From positions 1,385,501 to 1,449,500 of the forward strand of contig NZ_CP030117.1 of assembly GCF_001039275.2 (NCBI RefSeq): a stretch of 64,000 nt of DNA, written 5' to 3'. Positions 17,462-27,156 of this stretch are shown here, in pieces (positions within the stretch are counted from its first letter, which is position 1; each line of letters opens with the position of its first letter). The translations under genes were made by a program, and so were the position numbers. Source of the stretch: Brevibacillus brevis (GTDB lineage: Bacteria > Bacillota > Bacilli > Brevibacillales > Brevibacillaceae). Below the pieces are notes generated by a model. It worked only from the letters and a program-made list of their open reading frames with translations. It was not told the DNA's origin and did not search any database.

Positions 17462-17491
17462 CAGGAAATCGTTTCCTTCTGAATTGAACAG

Positions 17492-17529
17492 AAAAAAGGA
17501 CAACCTTCGGCGCTGCCGCTCAGGTTGTC
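17492..17529 (-). terminator. Minus-strand terminator-like hairpin
   Basis: GACAACCT pairs with AGGTTGTC, and on the minus strand it is followed by a T run (A run at 17492-17497). It may back up the ytpI terminator or lie over the end of transcripts from the convergent regulator gene. Confidence 0.55.
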
Positions 17530-17641
17530 GAAGCAATAGAATGTCACACAAACTCATTATAGCGAGAGCTCTATCAGGTTTGTATGATAAACAGCTGGGA
17601 ATAGAGGAAAAGTATTTCCAGTCATCGTTTTCCCAAAAATG

Positions 17642-17684
17642 AAAAAGGCATGTAGAACGTAATTTGTTCTCATGCCCTTTTTTT
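17642..17684. terminator. Bidirectional intrinsic terminator
   Basis: GGCATG-AGAAC pairs with GTTCT-CATGCC, with one bulged base on the left arm, between A and T runs. It ends right at the ytpI stop codon on the minus strand and can also stop the ArsR-type transcript. Confidence 0.88.
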
Positions 17685-17994
17685 ATACCCCTTTTTTCAA
17701 TTCTGCCTGCCAAGCTGTTCGATAACGGAAATAATTGCGAGTTCCCAAAAATAAATTCATAGCCCCTACTATCAGCATGATCAACGCAACGACAATGCGA
17801 ATCGTATCGAGAGAATCAAAAGTAAACTGATTGATGCCGAACAAAGAAACGAGTATCCCCAATGACACATTCATTTTCCCCAGCAACATACGCGATTCAA
17901 GCGGATGGATGCCTCGTCTGCGCGCATGGATACTATAGTAGACGCTGGCTACCAAGGAAGCGAGAACACCGGTCATGTAAAAGGCAGGCCACAT
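17683..17994 (-). CDS. ytpI: YtpI family membrane protein
   Basis: This is a protein of about 103 residues with three hydrophobic segments (PAFYMTGVLASLVASVYYSI, LGILVSLFGINQF, IRIVVALIMLIVGAMNLFLG) and a charged tail, matching YtpI, which is next to ytoI in B. subtilis. I prefer the ATG at 17994 because AGAAAGGA lies 11 bases before it; an ATG at 18006 sits on that site and would have no room for a ribosome. The function is not known. The gene separates ytoI from dnaE; nrnA and ytrHI, which lie here in B. subtilis, are absent. Confidence 0.82.
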   Translation of the reverse strand: MWPAFYMTGVLASLVASVYYSIHARRRGIHPLESRMLLGKMNVSLGILVSLFGINQFTFDSLDTIRIVVALIMLIVGAMNLFLGTRNYFRYRTAWQAELKKGV

Positions 17995-18071
17995 ATATGG
18001 ATTCATCCTTTCTAGCCATTCTGGTATTAATCATCCTACCAAAATCAGGGGATAACGGTCAAATACAAGCA

Positions 18072-18085
18072 GGAACGTTTGTTCT
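18072..18085 (+). promoter_or_regulatory. LexA (SOS) box upstream of dnaE
   Basis: GGAACGTTTGTTCT contains GAAC-N4-GTTC, the core of the Bacillus LexA/DinR box. A TATAAT at 18113-18118 is the likely -10 of dnaE, so the box lies around the -35. No other GAAC-N4-GTTC was noticed near gene starts in this window. Confidence 0.6.
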
Positions 18086-18163
18086 TAACGTCCGTATGCG
18101 CTATACTTCCGGTATAATGTAAGAGAGAAAGTTTCAATCGTGAAAAGTGAGAGGGGTAATATC

Positions 18164-21100
18164 ATGACCTCCTTTGTCCATTTGCATGTTCATACGGAGT
18201 ACAGTCTGCTGGATGGAGCAGCACGTATCGATGAGCTAGTGAAGCGAGCCAGCGAATTGGGCATGCATGCACTGGCTATGACAGACCATGCCAATCTGTA
18301 CGGGGCGATCCCGTTTTATAAAGCTTGTCTGGAGGCAGGCATCCAACCGATTATCGGAATGGAAATATACGTAATAGAAGGAAATCTGCAAGATCGCGTG
18401 CGAAATGCACCGCCGCCTAGTCATCTGATCGTTCTCGCTGAAAACGAAACGGGCTACCGGAATCTCCTGAAGCTGGCGACAATCGCGAATACAGACGGCA
18501 ACTACATACTTCCGCGTCTCAACAAAGAGGTGTTGGCAAAGCATACAGATGGCCTCGTTGCACTGAGCGGCTGCCAGCAAGGGGAAGTAGCCAAGCTGTT
18601 ACTGGCTGGAGAAGTGGACGCTGCGAAAGAAGCAGCCCGCAAGTATCAGCGAATGTTTGGTGAACAGCAGTTTTATTTGGAACTGGCTGATCATGGCCTG
18701 GAAGTGGAGCGCAGGCTGAATACTCGTCTCGTGAAACTGAGCCAGGAGACGGGGATTCCGCTGATTGCGACGAACAATGTTCACTACATCCACAGGGAGG
18801 ATCACCAGCAGCATGATATCTTGCTGGCGATCAAAGAAGGCAAGACGATTGGCGAAGAAAACCGTTTTCGCTACGAGACGGATCAATACTATCTGAAAAG
18901 TGCGGAGGAAATGGCGGCGCTTTTTGCCTTTGCTCCCCAAGCGTTAGCGAATACGGTAGCCATAGCAGATAGATGCAAGCTGGACCTTACCTTTGGCGAA
19001 CATATTTTACCGGAATTTCCCTTGGCAGAGGGACAAGCTTCAACAAAATATTTGCGTGAACTGTGTGAAAAGGGCTGTCTGGAGCGATACGGCGAGATGA
19101 CACCAGAGGTGCAAGCGCGTCTGGATCATGAGCTGGCGATTATTACAGGGACGGGCTTCACCGATTACTTCCTGATCGTATGGGATTTCATGCGGTACGC
19201 TCACGAAAACGGGATACCAACTGGACCTGGACGCGGGTCTGCGGCAGGTAGTCTGGTTGCGTACGTTTTGAAAATCACGAATGTTGATCCACTTCGCTTT
19301 CAGTTGCTCTTTGAACGCTTTCTCAACCCGGAGCGGGTGACGATGCCCGATATTGATATCGATTTTTCCGTAGAGCGCCGTGACGAAGTCATTCACTATG
19401 TAGCGAGCAAGTACGGTCATGATCGTGTTGCCCAAATCATTACCTTTGGAACGATGGCGGCTCGTGCAGCCGTGCGTGACGTTGGACGGGCGTTAGGCCT
19501 GTCTTTGGGGATCGTGGATCGCGTGGCTAAAATGATCCCGCAATCGCCAGGCATGACGATTGAACGAGCGATGCAGATCAACCCGGATATCGGCAAGCTG
19601 TGCGCGGAAAACAAACAGGCAGCGCAACTGATCGAAACGGCAAGGGGCGTAGAAGGCTTGCCTCGCCACGCCTCCACACATGCGGCGGGTGTCGTCATTT
19701 CGCGGGAACCGCTGACGAATTACGTTCCATTACAGACGGGCAATGAAGGCTTGGCGCTCACGCAGTATCCGATGGAAATTCTCGAAGAAGTCGGTCTGTT
19801 GAAGATGGACTTCCTCGGCTTGCGCAATTTGACAATCATTCAGGAGACGTTGCGTCATTTGCAGGAGCAGGGAATATCGCTTGATCTGGATAAGCTGCCG
19901 ACAGACGACGAGAAAACGTTTCGTATGCTCTCACGTGGGGAGACGACCGGCATTTTCCAACTGGAGTCTTCGGGGATGCGCAATGTGCTGCGAGATTTGA
20001 AGCCAAGCAACCTCGATGACATCATTGCGGTACTGGCATTGTATCGCCCAGGGCCGATGGAGATCATCCCGCAGTACATTGCCGCCAAACACGGACAGAG
20101 CAAAGTACAGTACGCCCATCCTGTTCTCGAGCCGATTTTGCGGGAGACACATGGTTTTATGATTTATCAGGAGCAAATCATGCAGATTTCCTCGACACTC
20201 GCAGGCTTCAGTCTTGGTGAGGCAGATATTTTGCGTCGAGCAGTCGGGAAAAAGAAACGGGAGCTTTTGGCGGAGCAGCGGGAGAAGTTCGTGGCTGGTT
20301 GTGTCCGGCAAGGGTACGGAGAAACGCTGGGCAATCAAGTCTACGATTTGATCGTGCGCTTTGCCGATTACGGCTTCAACAAAGCCCACTCGGTTGCTTA
20401 TGCGGTCATTGCCTACCAGATGGCTTATTTGAAAGCAACGTATCCGCTTGCGTTCATGGCAGCGCTACTCTCGTTGTCCATTGGCAGTCAAACGAGAATT
20501 GCCGAGTACACGGAAGAAGCGCGGCGATTGCAGCTTACCGTGCTCGGGCCTGACGTGAATAAGAGCCTGGCCTACTTTACAGTGGAGCAGGATGCGATTC
20601 GCTTCGGTCTGGCCGCAGTGAAAAATGTCGGCTACGGTGCCATTGAATCGATCGTGAAAGAACGCAAAGGCAGACCGTATCGTGACGTCTTTGATTTTTG
20701 TGCCCGTGTGGATGCGCGGTTAGTCAATCGCAGAGTAGTAGAGTCACTCACTTTATGCGGCGCGCTGGACTCGTTGCCGGGACATCGCAGTCAGCTTTTG
20801 CTATTGCTGGATGAAGCGGTGGGGAAAGCAAACAGCAAGAGAATCGAGCGAGACGCCAACCAGCTCAATCTATTTGCGGGAGAAGAAGATTCGGCACCTT
20901 TGCGCGAGCCGACAGAATATCCCGAGGTGCCGCCGCTCTCACATACGCAGCAATTAAAAGAGGAGCGGGACTTGATCGGGGTATACATCTCCGGTCATCC
21001 ACTGGATCAGTTTGCTCATGTCGCGAGCCGCCCGGAAGTATCAGTGATCTCTTCGTTGGGGGATGTGCCACGCGACAAGACGGTGAAAGTATTCGGAATG

Positions 21101-21592
21101 ATAACGGAAGCCAAACGCATCCAAACGAAAAAAGGGGACCCAATGGCGTTTATTACGCTAGAGGACAAAACGGCACCCGTAGAGCTGGTCGTCTTCCCGC
21201 AGGTGTATGCGAAGTATGCATCACTGCTCGAGCGCGAACAAATCGTCGTGGCAGAAGCCCGAGTCGACCACCAGGACGACATGGTCAAGCTCATGGCTTC
21301 TCGTTTCTGGGATGTACAAACGCTGCCGCAGCCGAAGTCCGAGACCGTATTATTTGTCAAAATATCGGCAGAGCAAGAGCACGATTCGACGCTGCAAAGA
21401 CTTTCACGCTTGTTTGTCGAAAAAAAAGGAACGATTCCTGTTATCCTCTTCTACGAAGGAAAAAGACAGACAATTCGCCTGCCAGAAGCAAATTGGGTAG
21501 ACGTAGATGAGTCATTTTTGGAGCAAGCGCGAGAAATTGTGGGGCCTGACAGCGTAATTCGGAAAGAAATGCCTATAAATTGGGGAGGATGA
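18164..21592 (+). CDS. dnaE: DNA polymerase III alpha subunit DnaE
   Basis: DnaE is a C-family replicative polymerase; in Bacillus it extends RNA primers on the lagging strand before PolC takes over. The 1142-residue protein starts with a PHP domain (HLHVHTEYSLLDGAARI), followed by the polymerase core with GPGRGSAAGSLVAY and the catalytic acidic motif MPDIDIDF, the thumb/fingers region with GFNKAHSVAYA, and a C-terminal OB-fold (KVFGMITEAKRIQTKKG). No DnaQ-type exonuclease insertion of the PolC kind is present. ATG 18164 follows GAGAGGGG; an in-frame GTG at 18140 is less likely. SOS control is suggested by the upstream LexA-type box. Confidence 0.96.
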   Translation: MTSFVHLHVHTEYSLLDGAARIDELVKRASELGMHALAMTDHANLYGAIPFYKACLEAGIQPIIGMEIYVIEGNLQDRVRNAPPPSHLIVLAENETGYRNLLKLATIANTDGNYILPRLNKEVLAKHTDGLVALSGCQQGEVAKLLLAGEVDAAKEAARKYQRMFGEQQFYLELADHGLEVERRLNTRLVKLSQETGIPLIATNNVHYIHREDHQQHDILLAIKEGKTIGEENRFRYETDQYYLKSAEEMAALFAFAPQALANTVAIADRCKLDLTFGEHILPEFPLAEGQASTKYLRELCEKGCLERYGEMTPEVQARLDHELAIITGTGFTDYFLIVWDFMRYAHENGIPTGPGRGSAAGSLVAYVLKITNVDPLRFQLLFERFLNPERVTMPDIDIDFSVERRDEVIHYVASKYGHDRVAQIITFGTMAARAAVRDVGRALGLSLGIVDRVAKMIPQSPGMTIERAMQINPDIGKLCAENKQAAQLIETARGVEGLPRHASTHAAGVVISREPLTNYVPLQTGNEGLALTQYPMEILEEVGLLKMDFLGLRNLTIIQETLRHLQEQGISLDLDKLPTDDEKTFRMLSRGETTGIFQLESSGMRNVLRDLKPSNLDDIIAVLALYRPGPMEIIPQYIAAKHGQSKVQYAHPVLEPILRETHGFMIYQEQIMQISSTLAGFSLGEADILRRAVGKKKRELLAEQREKFVAGCVRQGYGETLGNQVYDLIVRFADYGFNKAHSVAYAVIAYQMAYLKATYPLAFMAALLSLSIGSQTRIAEYTEEARRLQLTVLGPDVNKSLAYFTVEQDAIRFGLAAVKNVGYGAIESIVKERKGRPYRDVFDFCARVDARLVNRRVVESLTLCGALDSLPGHRSQLLLLLDEAVGKANSKRIERDANQLNLFAGEEDSAPLREPTEYPEVPPLSHTQQLKEERDLIGVYISGHPLDQFAHVASRPEVSVISSLGDVPRDKTVKVFGMITEAKRIQTKKGDPMAFITLEDKTAPVELVVFPQVYAKYASLLEREQIVVAEARVDHQDDMVKLMASRFWDVQTLPQPKSETVLFVKISAEQEHDSTLQRLSRLFVEKKGTIPVILFYEGKRQTIRLPEANWVDVDESFLEQAREIVGPDSVIRKEMPINWGG

Positions 21593-21610
21593 GGAATGTC
21601 CTCCCTTTTT
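21583..21610 (+). terminator. Intrinsic terminator overlapping the dnaE stop codon
   Basis: GGGAGGA pairs with TCCTCCC and is followed by five T. The left arm lies in the last codons of dnaE and the stop codon is the first base of the loop. Confidence 0.85.
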
Positions 21611-21626
21611 CGCCGTTTTCGGCAGG

Positions 21627-21688
21627 TTTACAGGAGAACAGTTTTTTATTATATTGAGATCATAACTCAATAAGTGGTCAGACCACTT
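21627..21688 (+). promoter_or_regulatory. ytsJ promoter with FadR/GntR-type operator
   Basis: TTTACA (21627-21632), 17 bp and TATATT (21650-21655) form a sigma-A promoter. AAGTGGTC-A-GACCACTT (21672-21688), a perfect palindrome of the TGGT-N-ACCA type bound by FadR-subfamily GntR regulators, lies about 10-25 bases after the expected start point. A second palindrome, ATTGAG-N7-CTCAAT (21653-21671), spans the start point itself. Confidence 0.72.
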
Positions 21689-21761
21689 GGAATAACCCAG
21701 GCATTTTTTACTGCCTACAAGCCATCATAGAAACTATTATCGTGAAATGGAGTGGGATCTC

Positions 21762-23006
21762 ATGTCCAACCTGAGAGAGGAAGCACTGGAGCTTCACAAA
21801 AAACATCAAGGAAAATTGGAGGCAGTGACCAAGGTACCCGTTCGCAATGCTTACGATCTGAGTCTTGCCTATTCTCCTGGGGTTGCTGAACCTTGCAAAG
21901 ATATTTTTGATGACAAGTCCAAAGTGTACGATTACACGATGAAAGGCAATCTGGTTGCAGTAGTCAGCGACGGTACTGCTGTACTGGGTCTCGGAAACAT
22001 CGGACCAGAAGCAGCAATGCCGGTTATGGAAGGGAAAGCAGTTTTGTTCAAATCCTTCGCAGGCGTAGATGCATTCCCGATCTGCTTGAATACAACAGAT
22101 GTAGATAAAATCGTAGAGACAGTTAAATTGCTCGAGCCTACTTTTGGCGGCGTAAACTTGGAAGATATCGCAGCTCCTGCATGCTTCGAAATCGAAGAGC
22201 GTCTGAAACGCGAAACAAATATCCCGATTTTCCACGATGACCAACACGGTACAGCAATCGTTACAGCAGCAGGTCTGATCAATGCTCTGCGTGTGGTTGA
22301 CAAAAAGCTGGAAGATATCCGCGTAGTAGCGAACGGTGCAGGTGCAGCCGGTATCGCGATCATGAAGCTTTTGATTTCCATGGGCGTAAAAGAAGTAATC
22401 ATGGTTGATACAAAAGGAATCGTGTACGAAGGCCGTCCATTCGGTATGAACCCAGTGAAGGAACAAATGGCGAAAATCACGAACCGCAGCATGCTGCAAG
22501 GTGACCTGGCTGATGCAATGAAAGGCGCTGATGTATTCATCGGTGTATCCGTAGCTGGCGCTGTTACACAAGACATGGTTCGTTCGATGAACCGCGATCC
22601 GATCATTTTCGCTATGGCAAACCCAGTACCAGAAATCATGCCACAAGAAGCAAAAGAAGCAGGTGCGGCAGTAATCGGTACAGGCCGTTCCGACTTCCCG
22701 AACCAAGTAAACAACGTTCTGGCATTCCCGGGAATCTTCCGTGGCGCTTTGGATGTACGTGCAACGGAGATCAACGAAGAAATGAAACTGGCTGCTGTAT
22801 ATGCAATCGCAGACCTGATCACGCCAGAAGAGCTTACTGCGGATAAAGTGATCCCTTCCGCATTCGATCCACGTGTAGCGCCAAACGTAGCTGCGGCAGT
22901 AGCAAAAGCAGCGATGGAAACGGGTGTTGCTCGCATCACAGTTGATCCGGAAGAAGTAAAACAAAAAACGACGAAATTGACAGCTATCTCTTACCAAGAG
23001 GCGTAA
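21762..23006 (+). CDS. ytsJ: NAD(P)-dependent malic enzyme
   Basis: Malic enzyme decarboxylates malate to pyruvate with reduction of NAD(P). The 414-residue protein is the short bacterial form: N-terminal malic domain with YSPGVAEPCKDI and FPICLNTTDVDK, the metal site FHDDQHGTAIV, and the C-terminal NAD-binding domain (VVANGAGAAGIAIMKLL, FAMANPVPEIMP, RSDFPNQVNNVLAFPG). It has the YtsJ length and location before accDA; YtsJ in B. subtilis prefers NADP. The start at 21762 follows GGAGTGGG by about 7 bases; the upstream in-frame ATG lies on that site. Regulation by the nearby FadR-type protein is likely. Confidence 0.95.
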   Translation: MSNLREEALELHKKHQGKLEAVTKVPVRNAYDLSLAYSPGVAEPCKDIFDDKSKVYDYTMKGNLVAVVSDGTAVLGLGNIGPEAAMPVMEGKAVLFKSFAGVDAFPICLNTTDVDKIVETVKLLEPTFGGVNLEDIAAPACFEIEERLKRETNIPIFHDDQHGTAIVTAAGLINALRVVDKKLEDIRVVANGAGAAGIAIMKLLISMGVKEVIMVDTKGIVYEGRPFGMNPVKEQMAKITNRSMLQGDLADAMKGADVFIGVSVAGAVTQDMVRSMNRDPIIFAMANPVPEIMPQEAKEAGAAVIGTGRSDFPNQVNNVLAFPGIFRGALDVRATEINEEMKLAAVYAIADLITPEELTADKVIPSAFDPRVAPNVAAAVAKAAMETGVARITVDPEEVKQKTTKLTAISYQEA

Positions 23007-23018
23007 AATACTCTTTAT

Positions 23019-23084
23019 CGAGGCACCGACGACACCCTCCGCGAAAAAACGTAGACTTTTTACAAACGTGGAGGGTGCTCCTCG
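23019..23084 (+). repeat. Large stem-loop between ytsJ and the GntR-type gene
   Basis: CACCCTCC (23033-23040) pairs with GGAGGGTG (23070-23077), and CGAGG (23019-23023) can pair with CCTCG (23080-23084) across an internal loop. No T run follows, so it is not a classic terminator. It ends 15 bases before the AAGGAGG of the next gene. Confidence 0.55.
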
Positions 23085-23111
23085 TTGAAGGTACGAGTAA
23101 GGAGGATAATC

Positions 23112-23783
23112 GTGCTCGACTCTTCTCAAGATCGAAAGGTTTACGAAGGAATTCTCCTGCAACTTCATGAAATCATTCAGGAGCAAAACTTGCGGCCCGG
23201 GGACAAGCTGCCGTCTGAGAGAGAGCTGTCCGAGCAACTGGGAGCAGGTCGTTCCTCTGTACGCGAGGCTCTTCGGGCTCTGGAGTTGCTCGGACTCATT
23301 GAGACGCGTCGCGGGGAGGGCACCTTTCTCAAGCATTACCGACACAATCGGCTGATCGATATTCTTGGCTTTTTTATCCTACGGGATACCAAAACCAAGA
23401 AGGACTTGATCGAAATGCGCCGAATGCTAGAGCTGGATGCTGTCCGCTTAGCCTGTAGACGGGCGACTGACAAGCATTTTGATGAAATGGAACGCATCCT
23501 GGCCATTGCAGAGGAAAGAGTAGCAAGAGGCGAGGTACCTGCGGAGGAAGACTATCAGTTTCATCGCGTCATATGTCGCTCCAGCCGCAACTCGATTCTG
23601 CATCGCATCTGGACGCCATTGGTTGAGTACAGCAACAGTATCCGTATTGAATCACTGTCGCGTGAAGGCAGAGCGAGTGCAGCACTCGTAGAGCATCGAC
23701 AGATTATGGAAGCCATTCGCGAAGGCGATGTGAACGTCGCACTAGAGAGAATGAAGAAGCATTTGGAAAACAGCAAGCTATAG
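23112..23783 (+). CDS. GntR-family transcriptional regulator, FadR subfamily
   Basis: The 223-residue protein has an N-terminal winged helix (LRPGDKLPSERELSEQLGAGRSSVREALRALELLGL) and a helical FCD effector domain from about residue 85 (DLIEMRRMLELDAVRLACRRA, YQFHRVICRSSRNSIL, HRQIMEAI), whose conserved His/Asp residues bind a metal in many members. It starts at GTG 23112, 6 bases after AAGGAGG; the open frame extends to a TTG at 23085 without support. Lying between malic enzyme and accDA, it probably senses a carboxylate and represses ytsJ via the palindrome at 21672-21688. Confidence 0.88.
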   Translation: MLDSSQDRKVYEGILLQLHEIIQEQNLRPGDKLPSERELSEQLGAGRSSVREALRALELLGLIETRRGEGTFLKHYRHNRLIDILGFFILRDTKTKKDLIEMRRMLELDAVRLACRRATDKHFDEMERILAIAEERVARGEVPAEEDYQFHRVICRSSRNSILHRIWTPLVEYSNSIRIESLSREGRASAALVEHRQIMEAIREGDVNVALERMKKHLENSKL

Positions 23784-23864
23784 ATTTCCCCCAATTTGCG
23801 AGGGGCGCTGGCGCTGTGATATGATGATGCAGACCTGTATTGGACGATTGAGGAGGAAGCCAGC

Positions 23865-24047
23865 ATGTGGACGGTCATCTACATCGCTCCTAGCGCTAGA
23901 ATTGCAGAACGGATACAGCAACGTTTGACAGATGAAGGGTTTTTGGTAAAGGTTCGCGAAGGTAAGGTCTCGAAACAGTACGAGATTCTTGTGCCGGAGA
24001 GCGAACTAAACGAAGTCCGGGATGTACTCGGCACGATCCTTCACTGA
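23865..24047 (+). CDS. Small conserved protein upstream of accD (60 aa)
   Basis: The 60-residue protein ([21 protein letters not shown]...[17 protein letters not shown]) has a beta-alpha-beta-beta-alpha pattern like DUF2007-type or ferredoxin-like small domains. GAGGAGG precedes the ATG. The gap to accD is 20 bp, so it is likely co-transcribed with accDA. I cannot assign a function. Confidence 0.68.
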   Translation: MWTVIYIAPSARIAERIQQRLTDEGFLVKVREGKVSKQYEILVPESELNEVRDVLGTILH

Positions 24048-24067
24048 AGAGAAAGGTGGGTTTACCT

Positions 24068-25012
24068 GTGCTTAAAGATCTTTTTGGGAAAAAGCGCAAA
24101 TTCGCTACAGTTCCTTCAGAGACACTAGCACGTGTCCCTGCTTCCACCGACACTAGCAAGGAAGCGGGTACGAAAGAAAAGGAAGTCCCTGAGGGATTGA
24201 TGAATAAATGCCCACATTGTGGGACGATTCACTACTCAAAGGATTTGGAGAAGAACTTGCGTGTCTGCAAAGGCTGCCAGTTCCACTACTCCATGTCCGC
24301 TCCGGAGCGTCTGCAAGCGCTTCTGGATGATGGGGTTCTGACAGAAGAATTTGATGCCAATTTGATTACAGCCAATCCACTCGGTTTTCCTGGCTATTTG
24401 GAAAAACTGGAGCAAGATATGGCCAAAACCAATTTGAACGAGGCGATCATTACAGGCGAAGGTGTTCTGGGTGGAAATCGCATCGTGATTGGGGTCATGG
24501 ATTCTCGTTTCCGTATGGCGAGTATGGGATCGGTCGTCGGGGAAAAAATCACGCGTGCAATTGAGCAAGCGATCGAACGGCGTTTGCCTTTCATTCTGTT
24601 CAGTGCATCTGGTGGAGCACGCATGCAAGAAGGTGTATTGAGCCTGATGCAAATGGCGAAAACCAGCGCAGCGCTGTCTCGCTTGGATCGCGAACGCTTA
24701 CTCTTTGTCTCGGTCATGACAAATCCTACATATGGTGGGGTATCAGCCAGCTTTTCTTCGTTGGGAGATTACAATATCGCAGAACCAGGAGCTATGATCG
24801 GTTTTGCTGGGCGTCGAGTCATTGAGCAAACGATCCGTCAGGAGTTGCCAAAAGACTTCCAAACAGCGGAATTCTTGTTAAAAAATGGGCAGCTCGATAT
24901 GGTGGTACACCGTAAGGACATGCGAAATACACTGTCCAAACTGGTAGAGATGCACACGTCTCGGGAAGGAGTAGAAACATGGCAGGCGAGCTCTCCTTTG
25001 AAAAGCCATTAG
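24068..25012 (+). CDS. accD: Acetyl-CoA carboxylase carboxyltransferase subunit beta
   Basis: AccD with AccA transfers carboxyl from biotin to acetyl-CoA, giving malonyl-CoA for fatty acid synthesis. The 314-residue protein has the N-terminal zinc ribbon (Cys48, Cys51, Cys67, Cys70) and a crotonase-fold domain with [12 protein letters not shown] and [13 protein letters not shown]. The start is GTG 24068, 8 bases after AAAGGTGGG; an earlier GTG at 24056 overlaps that site. The 3' end overlaps accA by 34 bp, typical of tightly coupled subunit genes. A stretch at about residues 20-42 is low-complexity compared with other AccD proteins. Confidence 0.95.
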   Translation: MLKDLFGKKRKFATVPSETLARVPASTDTSKEAGTKEKEVPEGLMNKCPHCGTIHYSKDLEKNLRVCKGCQFHYSMSAPERLQALLDDGVLTEEFDANLITANPLGFPGYLEKLEQDMAKTNLNEAIITGEGVLGGNRIVIGVMDSRFRMASMGSVVGEKITRAIEQAIERRLPFILFSASGGARMQEGVLSLMQMAKTSAALSRLDRERLLFVSVMTNPTYGGVSASFSSLGDYNIAEPGAMIGFAGRRVIEQTIRQELPKDFQTAEFLLKNGQLDMVVHRKDMRNTLSKLVEMHTSREGVETWQASSPLKSH

Positions 25013-25935
25013 TAGAATTACAAGATAAGATTAAGGAATTGCGCCGTTTTACTGAGGAAAAGGGAATTGATTTCTCTGACGAAGTACAGCGTCTCGAACA
25101 AAAATCAAAAGAGCTTGCTGAGCAAATTTACGGCAATTTGACTCCGTGGCAACGTGTACAGCTGGCCCGTCATCCTGAACGGCCAACAACTTTGGACTAT
25201 ATACAACTTCTTTTTACTGATTTTATCGAGGTTCATGGAGACCGTTTGTTTGGAGACGACCATTCCATCGTAGGTGGAATTGCCAAGCTGGATGGACGTC
25301 CGGTTACGGTCATCGGTCACCAAAAAGGGAAAGACACAAAAGACAACATCAAGCGCAATTTTGGGATGGCTCACCCAGAAGGCTACCGGAAGGCATTGCG
25401 CATTATGCAGCAGGCGGACAAGTTTGGTCGCCCGATTATTTGCTTTATAAATACATCAGGTGCTTATCCTGGAAAAGCGGCAGAAGAGCGCGGTCAGAGC
25501 GAAGCGATTGCCCGCAATCTGCGTGAAATGGCGACATTTGGCGTGCCGATTATTTGTATCGTCATCGGGGAAGGTGGAAGCGGTGGGGCCTTGGCGATCA
25601 GCGTAGGCAACCGCATCTATATGTTGGAGAATTCCTATTACTCCGTGATTGCACCGGAGAGTGCAGCTGCGATTCTCTGGAGAGATTCCAGCTTGGGTAT
25701 GCGTGCAGCGGAGACGATGAAAATCACGGCTCCTGATTTATTGGAATTAGGAGTCATTGACGGAATTATTGATGAACCATTCGGAGGAGCCCATCGTGAT
25801 TTGATCGCGCAGGCAGGGATGGTCAAGGCGGTCATCGCGGAACAACTAGAACAGCTGGGCCGTTTAACTCCAGATGAATTGATACAGGACCGTTACGAGA
25901 AGTTTAAACAGATCGGAGAATTCGCCACCCTGTAA
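24979..25935 (+). CDS. accA: Acetyl-CoA carboxylase carboxyltransferase subunit alpha
   Basis: The 318-residue subunit has an N-terminal helical arm ([32 protein letters not shown]) and the carboxyltransferase fold with [31 protein letters not shown] and [11 protein letters not shown]. It forms an alpha2-beta2 complex with AccD in the cytosol. The ATG lies inside the end of accD, with GGGAAGGAG upstream. A terminator overlaps its stop codon. Confidence 0.96.
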   Translation: MAGELSFEKPLVELQDKIKELRRFTEEKGIDFSDEVQRLEQKSKELAEQIYGNLTPWQRVQLARHPERPTTLDYIQLLFTDFIEVHGDRLFGDDHSIVGGIAKLDGRPVTVIGHQKGKDTKDNIKRNFGMAHPEGYRKALRIMQQADKFGRPIICFINTSGAYPGKAAEERGQSEAIARNLREMATFGVPIICIVIGEGGSGGALAISVGNRIYMLENSYYSVIAPESAAAILWRDSSLGMRAAETMKITAPDLLELGVIDGIIDEPFGGAHRDLIAQAGMVKAVIAEQLEQLGRLTPDELIQDRYEKFKQIGEFATL

Positions 25936-25955
25936 GAAACAGGGGGCGTTTTTTT
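25923..25955 (+). terminator. Intrinsic terminator overlapping the accA stop codon
   Basis: CGCC-A-CCCTG pairs with CAGGG-GGCG (one bulged A), followed by seven T. The stop codon is in the loop. Confidence 0.9.
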
Positions 25956-26022
25956 CTTTTTTCTCCGAGGGAAATCTGCTACAATCGAAGTCGAATGAAA
26001 GAGTTATCAGAGCTTTCAAAAA

Positions 26023-26104
26023 GTATGGCACATATCTTTCGAGTGTATAACAGATATGAGGAATTGAGTGATACAGCATGTTTCATACAAGGTATGGTAC
26101 ATAC
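26023..26104 (+). promoter_or_regulatory. Duplicated partial palindromes upstream of pfkA
   Basis: GTATGGCACATAT (26023-26035) and GTATGGTACATAC (26092-26104) are near-identical dyads 69 bp apart, the second a perfect GTATG-N3-CATAC. Both are followed by a similar CTTTC/TGTTTCCG stretch. They lie in the 221-bp gap before pfkA and could be operator sites; the regulator is unknown. Confidence 0.4.
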
Positions 26105-26120
26105 TGTTTCCGTTAAATGA

Positions 26121-27116
<996 letters not shown>

Positions 27117-27156
27117 AACTGACAGTTTCTACGAGTGTAGAGGAGGCTTACATCCT

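Noticed and set aside
21708-23345. Long minus-strand open frames opposite ytsJ (545 and 335 codons)
   Set aside because: They mirror the malic enzyme gene and run into the regulator gene; the residue pattern is not protein-like.
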